Assembly: GCA_039545355.1 (NCBI GenBank)
Contig: BCJJ01000057.1
Span: 1-59,691 of the forward strand
Source: Trichosporon coremiiforme
Taxonomy: Eukaryota > Basidiomycota > Tremellomycetes > Trichosporonales > Trichosporonaceae
DNA: 59,691 nucleotides
Direction of reading: 5' to 3'
The notes under the pieces were generated by a model. It had not been told where the DNA came from, made no database searches, and worked only from the letters and a program-made list of their open reading frames with translations. Positions 54,180 to 59,691 of this stretch are shown here, one piece after another; within the stretch, counting starts at the first letter, position 1, and the number at the start of each line of letters is the position of its first letter. Made by a program: the position numbers and the translations under genes.

Positions 54180-56077
54180 GCGCGCACCGTGATCGTCTCG
54201 TAGCCTCGCGCAAAGCTGTACCCCAACAATTCTTCATGTTCGCGAACAATTTTCAAACCCCGATCCCGATCACTTTCCGAATCAAAGCACTTCCAGCCCA
54301 TTCAATGTACATATATCAACACAATACGTAGCCACAAAGGACCATCTGTAAACTAGCGAGTATGGATCATAATGGAGTAGCGAGCGCTGCACTGCCCAGC
54401 GAAGCAAACACACACACGAACATGGCGTATGCGGGGCTCCGTCGCCCGACTTGCCGCAAACACGTGATTCGCCGAGATCTGGTGACTCACGTGACTGGCG
54501 GGCCCTGACGATCATTTCTTCACCTGGCAGGATTCCGATTGGCTCTGGTCAGGATTTGCCACCCAACAGGTCGCCGATCCCTCCTACGAGATGTCTCTGG
54601 AAGCGGGGGGATCTCTTGGCGGCTAAGACACCTGCATCATCGCCCTTCTTTTGCGCTCTCCCTGTTGCAGCCCTAGACGCAGTACAGCCATCCCTGGGTG
54701 TAGAGGCGGAGACGCCCGTCGCTGACTCAAGCATGTATACTCCTCACTGTACCGCCCCGGATCGGTTTGTCAGTGGAAAAGCTGTCCCGGTGTCCTCTCT
54801 GGCTATTTGGTAATCCTTGTGAATTCAAATTCCTCACAACTCCGACCCTCTGGACACCTGGTCTGTCACCAGCTGAGCGCGACCCAGGCGCGTCGGCAGT
54901 CGGCATCTCGGCTACAACAGGAAGGAGGATTTTCATTTCGCTGGTAGTGCATTTGGTATTCGTCCCTGAAAACCAGGCTGCCCCGCTACCTTCGGCCCGG
55001 TCGACCGATAAGCTCTGCAGGCTTTGTTCTAACTTGAGCTCTTGCTGCGCTGCTGCAGACGCAGGCAGAATGCGGGGGAACGAAGGACAGGTGCAAGTTT
55101 TGCGCAGAACTCTAGGGATCCAGCGCGCCATCGTCGCTAGACGCTCGATACGTCCCACCCTCTCCCTGAGCATGCCTGAGGATGCCTGAACAAGCCTGAA
55201 GCGCATGCCTGATTCGGACAAGAGTTGCCCAAGGTGAGCAGGCAGCAGGACTGAAGTAGCACGCCAACTGCTGCGCGCGTCAACTCACCCGCAGCGCCGT
55301 ATCCCGCTTCGCGTAGCTGGCTGCTTTGCTTTGCAGGCCGAGGGCCAAAGGGTTTACGCGGGCAGTGCTAGATTTCGAGGCGTTTCGCATTTGCCTTCAT
55401 TTGGCTTTGAAGGTTTTGCGTAGCCCAGTGTCCATGCCAAATGCGGGGCGCACGGGCCAAGGAGCCTTGCCTTGGGATCGCGATCCGGGTTTTGCCACCA
55501 TGACAACAACAAAGCCTGCTGGCTGCTGGCTGTGCCGGGCGCTGGCCGCCGTTGACCGGCGACCGGTCGTGATGCCTCGAGATCCGACGACGCCAGCAGG
55601 GATCCAGCCAGATCGAGGGGGATGCATTGCTCGAGTCAACCTTGGTATAATAGTCTTCACTTCTGTTGTCTCTTCCACCCTCTCGACCATTGCCACTCAC
55701 ATTCGTGCATTGCACCTGGCTTGCTCACCACGTCCCATCCAGCGCATTCGCAGCATCCGCCTCACACGTTTATTCGCCGACCCCTCCATTCATCCGCCAC
55801 CAGGTGTCCATTGTTGACAATCAACGCATCCAGCACCTTGCCGTTCCCAGTAACAGCGCGTGCATACCGTATCGACAGACACGTTCCACACGTTCAAACC
55901 TAGACCCGGCACGACCGCGACGGGACAGGAAGAGAGAGTGGGAAGTGGGACGCCAGGGACACGTATCGCACGTTCGACCTCGGCCTCCACCACCAGCAAC
56001 GTTCAAGGCACTCGTCGCACTCGCAGCCTGTCTGCCTAGCCACCGCGTGTCGCCTGGAACCACACACACATAAACCT
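54180..56077. other. Intergenic region, no gene recognised
   Basis: This 1.9-kb region sits between two same-strand genes. The last 450 bp are C/A-rich and likely leader of the next gene. No exon chain keeping a frame was found. Confidence 0.5.
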
Positions 56078-57764
56078 ATGCTTTCCCTCTGGAACAAATC
56101 CAGCACCACCACATCCATCAACAACCCGACCACGACGATCGCGCCCGGCACAATGGACGTCACGACGCCTACCAACGAGCGCCCTGGCGCTCTCCTCGAG
56201 CAGGCTGGGCAGGAGGAGCTGATGCCGGACCTCCCCGTCCCCTCGCTCGTCGCCAGCGCCAGCGAGGAGTCCTCACCCGAGTTGCCCCCCATCGTCTCCC
56301 CCAGTCTCGAGGACCAGGCGTTCAACCTCAACGCCGCCCCTCGCATGCCGGAGTGCTGGGGCCACCGCGGCGCGTCAGCCAACTTTCGTGAGTAACACCG
56401 AACCGTGGTTCACCGAACTTCACCGAGCTTTCCCGAGCCATCTGCTGCGGTCCGCCTTACAAATCCATCTCCGAGCCCGCCATCCATGCATTCAGCAGCC
56501 CGAGAAGTCCTCGGAGCTTCAGCAGGGTGCATGGGGAGGACAAGAAGTGGGAGGGATGGATTGCACGCATGGGGATCGAGGTGGACTGGTCGAGCGCTAG
56601 TTAGCTGACGCTACAGCCGAGAACACGCTTATGTCTTTCGTTGAGGCTTGCAAGGCCGGCGCGGACGGCATCGAGACCGACATCCACATGACGTCCGACG
56701 ACGAGCTCGTCATGTTCCACGACCCCGAGCTGCACCGCACCACGGACGGCAAGGGCCGTCTCCACGAGCAGCCTTGGAAAGGTGTCCTTGAGTGAGTACA
56801 GCCGGCACTGGCACCTTCCCTCTCCTCTTGATCGCGGCGATCGCCGCCATGCCGATTAGTCAGTCGGTCCCCATATCGAGGCCTCTGTGCGCGGCCGCGT
56901 CTTCGTCGGGCGGACTAAGCATAATGATGCGGTGGATGGACGGTGACGACGATGCATCGGCGTCCAAGACATCGGCGATTAAGAGGAGATCTTCACTTGA
57001 AAACTGCATGCTGACCTGACCTCAGACACGTGCGCACGCTCGAGCAGCCAGCCCAGCCTATTCCGCGATTCGCGCAGCTGCTCGACCTGCTGCAGCAGCC
57101 CGAGAACGCCCACGTCAAGGTCAACATTGACTGCAAGGTCGAGAACGAGCCCGTGCGTCTCTTCAAGCTCATCCGCGCCGCGCTCGAGCGCCACGCAGAC
57201 TGGGAGACGACGCTCGCGCCCCGCCTGATTCTCGGCCTGTGGCACCCCAAGTTCCTCGAGCCCGCCATGAACCTCCTGGCCCCCCTGCAGCGGTTCTGCA
57301 TCTCCATGTCCCTGTCCCAGGTGCGCCAGTACTTCTGGGCCTGCACTGGCTTCAGCGTGTACTACCCCCTCCTGCTCGGTGCCGAGGGCGAGAAGTTCCG
57401 CCTCGAGTGCGCCGCCGCCGGCAAGAAGATCTGCACCTGGACCGTGAACGAGCGCGAGGAGATGCTCCAGTGCGTGCGCTGGGGCGTGTACTCTGTTATC
57501 AGCGACCGGCCCGAGGCCTGGCGCCAGCTTAAGAAGGACATCGCCGGCAACGCCAAGGTCGCCCAGCCGACGTTCTGGAACGAGACCGTCCTGCCGTACC
57601 TCACGTACCGGAACTGGTGGTTCGACACGCGCGCCAAGGAGCGCTTCGAGACGGAATACCTCGAGCGCGAGGGTGGCAAGTTCTTCGTCCCCGTCACGCC
57701 GCCGCTGGACGCCGTCGAGCCCGTTGGAGGCGTCCAGCCCCTCCGTCCCTCTCAGCTTGTTTAA
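56078..57764 (+). CDS. PGC1: Glycerophosphodiester phosphodiesterase-family phospholipase C (Pgc1-like)
   Basis: Three exons (56078-56387, 56617-56791, 57026-57764) give 407 residues. The GDPD TIM-barrel motifs are in order: CWGHRGASANFPENTLMSF with the HRG and PENT signatures, GADGIETDIHMTSDDELVMF with the metal-binding E-x-D, FHDPELHRTTDGKG, VKVNIDCKV, LILGLWHPKFL and KKICTWTVNEREEM. Spacing and the GLWHPKFL and CTWTVN segments resemble yeast Pgc1, which hydrolyses phosphatidylglycerol to diacylglycerol. Cytosolic glycerophosphodiesterase activity is the alternative. The N-terminal 90 residues are a disordered Ser/Thr/Pro leader; Met26 is an alternative start. Introns are 229 and 234 nt, longer than the local norm. 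The PENT motif spans the first splice junction, which confirms it. Confidence 0.9.
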
Positions 57765-58186
57765 GCGACAACCTCGTTAGATGAGGAAGACAATTTACAT
57801 ACGTATCAGAGACGATACATCCGAAGACATCTGCGATACATTTCCATAGCATACATAGACTCTGCGTGCTGGCCACTCCCAAGGCCGGACCTTATAATTC
57901 CATAGACACTGTCACGACATAACGAATGCATAGCAACCACACAACACTTCACTTCTTGATGCGTGAGGGGGAGGGAAGGGGCGCAACGACGATCGCGGCT
58001 GCAAATGTAGTCAAACGACACTGACACGTCCTCACCGCTCAACTCGAGGGTACTCCACTTCCTCTTCTGTTCTTGACTCGAGCGAGGGCTTCGAAGGTCA
58101 GTTGTTTCAAACACCTGGCGACGACTAACCAGCAGCTTCTGAACATCCGGGCTCTAGGGGCCGTGTCGACATTGCGGTTTCGGACA
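57765..58186. other. 3' flank of the Pgc1-like gene and lead-in to the intron array
   Basis: No gene was seen. CACCACATGA-type or other RNA signals were not recognised. The intron-like array begins at 58187. Confidence 0.5.
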
Positions 58187-59500
58187 GTGAGCTACGAAAC
58201 CCGCGGCGTGAGCTAACGCTCAGAAATGGCGACTCAGTGGGCTGGGGCGCCCATCCAGAAGCTGACGCACAGCCGCCATGAGAGTCTCCCAGCTCCGTGA
58301 CACACTGAATGAGCTTACCGACGGCCGTTGTTAGCCCGACAAGCTGTCTGCTTTGTTGAATGCTGATATTCAGTCACCCACTCCCAAGCCTCAAGTCTGC
58401 GCGAGCTTTTCAGCTTCCGACCAAAGCTAATCACAGGTTAGGTAAGGGTAAGCTGTCCCGAAGTAGCGTAGCTAACACTGTCAGATTCACTCCGGGAAAC
58501 TATGACAGTGACTGAGTGCTGACTCAGAGTAGAGTGCGGAATCGAAAGCTACGCGTTTTTTGGCTGTAGCTAACGTCAGTTCCAAGTCTGACGGGTGAGC
58601 TCTCGCCCGAAGATGAAGCTGACCATGAGCGATGAGTGAGCTTCACAACGTACATCGAAGAGCTCACACCAGTCTATCATACGGTAAGCCAGGGTGTCTA
58701 CGAAGTGAGCTGACCTGGCTAAATGCATAGCTGACAGCAGTCTGAGGTCCGTCGATGAGCTTTGCGTTTACTCCCCACGAAGCTGACCTTCAGTCACGGG
58801 TGAGCCTCCCGGTGTTTGACAGAGCTCATGCCGCCTACGATATCTGTGTCATGAGCAGACCCCAGTTCAGTGGTGAGCTTGCACCCGTTGTCCGGAGCTA
58901 ACTACAGACGCGCGCCGATGCAGAGCTGCGAGGCGAAAGTCACACTCGAGAGCTGCGTACGCCAGACCGTTGAGCTAACTCCAGGCGTCACCTCTGTTAC
59001 CGTTAGTTGATGTTCTGTCTTGCGAAGCTGACCCGACCCAGAGTTAGTAAGCTGTGAGACTATGCTTAGGGCAAGCTGACATCCCTCCAGATGCCACCTG
59101 AGTAAGCTCCAGTAATACCCAGCTGTAACTGATCTCAGTTTCCGTATCGTGTCTGAGTAAGCTTTGTAAAGGGTCGGGACTAAGCTCATGCTCAGGAGCG
59201 TCCCAGTGCAGCTCAACTTGTCGGGCTTGACTGGCTGCCGGAGTCTGGTCAGTCTCAAGACGATATCTGCCAGTCTTCAAGGTGAGCTAGGAACTTAGTC
59301 CCAACTGCAGCTGACACCCGCGCAGAAGACTTGGTTGCAATATGGCGGCACTGCTGTGCCAGAGTGAGCTGAGTCAATGAGCCATTCCAGCTGACCTCAG
59401 GCTTCCAGGTTGGATCAACCATGCGAGCCGACCTGTTGCTTCTCTCGAGCTGACAGTAGAGCTCACTCCCACAGAACGGCCGTTACTTCCGATGACTTGA
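58187..59500 (+). CDS. Intron-dense microexon gene (predicted), function unknown
   Basis: About 19 units of the form GTGAGC/GTAAGC...GCTAAC/GCTGAC...CAG lie head to tail. Clear introns include 58187-58223, 58237-58272, 58595-58629, 58636-58672, 58873-58907, 59054-59090, 59102-59138, 59157-59195, 59282-59325 and 59364-59400 (34-44 nt). From ATG 58278 the predicted coding exons are 58278-58329, 58374-58436, 58485-58515, 58580-58594, 58630-58635, 58673-58683, 58731-58746, 58794-58799, 58866-58872, 58924-58938, 58985-59001, 59042-59053, 59091-59101, 59139-59156, 59196-59219, 59253-59281, 59326-59363 and 59401-59500. They join into 156 codons ending at TGA 59498-59500. Fragments read RVSQLRDTLNELTDGR, SSLRELFSFRPKLIT, KKTWLQYGGTAVPELPGW and ASLELTVELTPTERPLL. 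Some weak sites (58437, 58516, 59220) and the acceptor at 58923 were chosen to keep frame. A spliced non-coding RNA is the alternative. Confidence 0.5.
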
Positions 59501-59604
59501 GCTTCACCTCTGGAGACCACCACTCTCCCTCCTTCCACACCTGGGCGACTCAACCGACAACCTGTCGACCACGAAAAAAGAGGAATCTCTCCATTAAGAG
59601 GCTC

Positions 59605-59691
59605 CGACCCCGGCCCGACTCGAACGGACAACCTTCAGGAATACGTTTGTATATCCCAGTCATTGGAATCTGAAGCGCTACCAATTACGCC
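59605..59691 (-). tRNA. tRNA-Trp (CCA), intron-containing, cut at the window end
   Basis: On the minus strand the 3' acceptor strand CGGGGTC, discriminator G (59605), T arm GTCCG TTCGAGT CGGGC, variable AGGTT and D arm GCGT...GGTAGCGC are visible. The 5' acceptor strand lies beyond 59691. The anticodon region TTCCAA is followed by an intron whose TGGGA pairs with it. With the D-arm register the anticodon is CCA (Trp), which also fits the Trp-like GGTAGCGC and GGTTG segments but leaves one A-C mismatch in the anticodon stem. An alternative stem register would give TCC (Gly). A T6 terminator lies at 59574-59579. Confidence 0.65.

Noticed and set aside
54451..54813. 120-codon + strand frame
   Set aside because: No domain, no splice partners, and an equally long frame antisense to it.
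58393..58436. Segment ending GCTAATCACAG as an additional intron in the microexon array
   Set aside because: Its donor (GTCTGC) is poor, and removing it introduces a stop; keeping it as exon preserves the frame.

Overview
The window reads as nuclear DNA of a basidiomycete yeast, most likely a Tremellomycete close to Trichosporonales. This is inferred from gene style and family resemblance, not from a database search. Genes are GC-rich and closely spaced on both strands. Most introns are 30-60 nt, with GTGAGT/GTAAGT donors, a CTAAC/CTGAC branch site and a CAG acceptor. All three tRNA genes found carry introns. No bacterial operons, insertion sequences or CRISPR arrays were seen.

Layout. 1-7.6 kb: end of a secreted Ser/Ala-rich protein, TFIIF beta (TFG2) divergent from an Ent3-type epsin, a GPI-type CFEM protein, and TFIIE beta (TFA2). 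8.5-19.4 kb: a forkhead factor, a BTB protein, tRNA-Glu, a tiny Cys-rich protein, a second BTB protein and an F-box-like protein with a histone-H1-like tail. 21.3-29.1 kb: an NAD-type methylene-THF dehydrogenase (MTD1), a third BTB protein, and a divergent betaine aldehyde dehydrogenase/choline oxidase pair. 29.2-34.1 kb: two more F-box-like genes (one apparently frameshifted), a membrane-anchored hypothetical and tRNA-Arg. 34.5-45.6 kb: a PAP2 lipid phosphatase divergent from an inositol polyphosphate kinase, an F-box/LRR protein ending in a CaaX box, TIM44 and a NAS6/gankyrin-like ankyrin protein. 46.7-57.8 kb: a GAS/GEL glucanosyltransferase, a possible hidden gene, a membrane-anchored GH5 exo-glucanase and a PGC1-like phosphodiesterase. 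58.2-59.7 kb: an array of tiny introns and microexons, then a partial tRNA, probably Trp.

Shared themes. (1) BADH ends in SKL and choline oxidase in AKL, so choline-to-glycine-betaine oxidation appears to be peroxisomal and driven from one shared intergenic region. (2) At least six BTB or F-box-like genes are scattered here. The three BTB genes share a last intron just before a short terminal exon, which points to a lineage-expanded family. (3) GAS and GH5 both remodel cell-wall beta-1,3-glucan.

The least ordinary region is 58,187-59,500. About 19 intron-like units of 33-66 nt are separated by segments as short as 6 nt. With plausible splice choices they join into one 156-codon reading frame that no single-frame ORF would reveal. 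Exon boundaries throughout were read by eye from splice signals and reading frame and may be off by a few bases.
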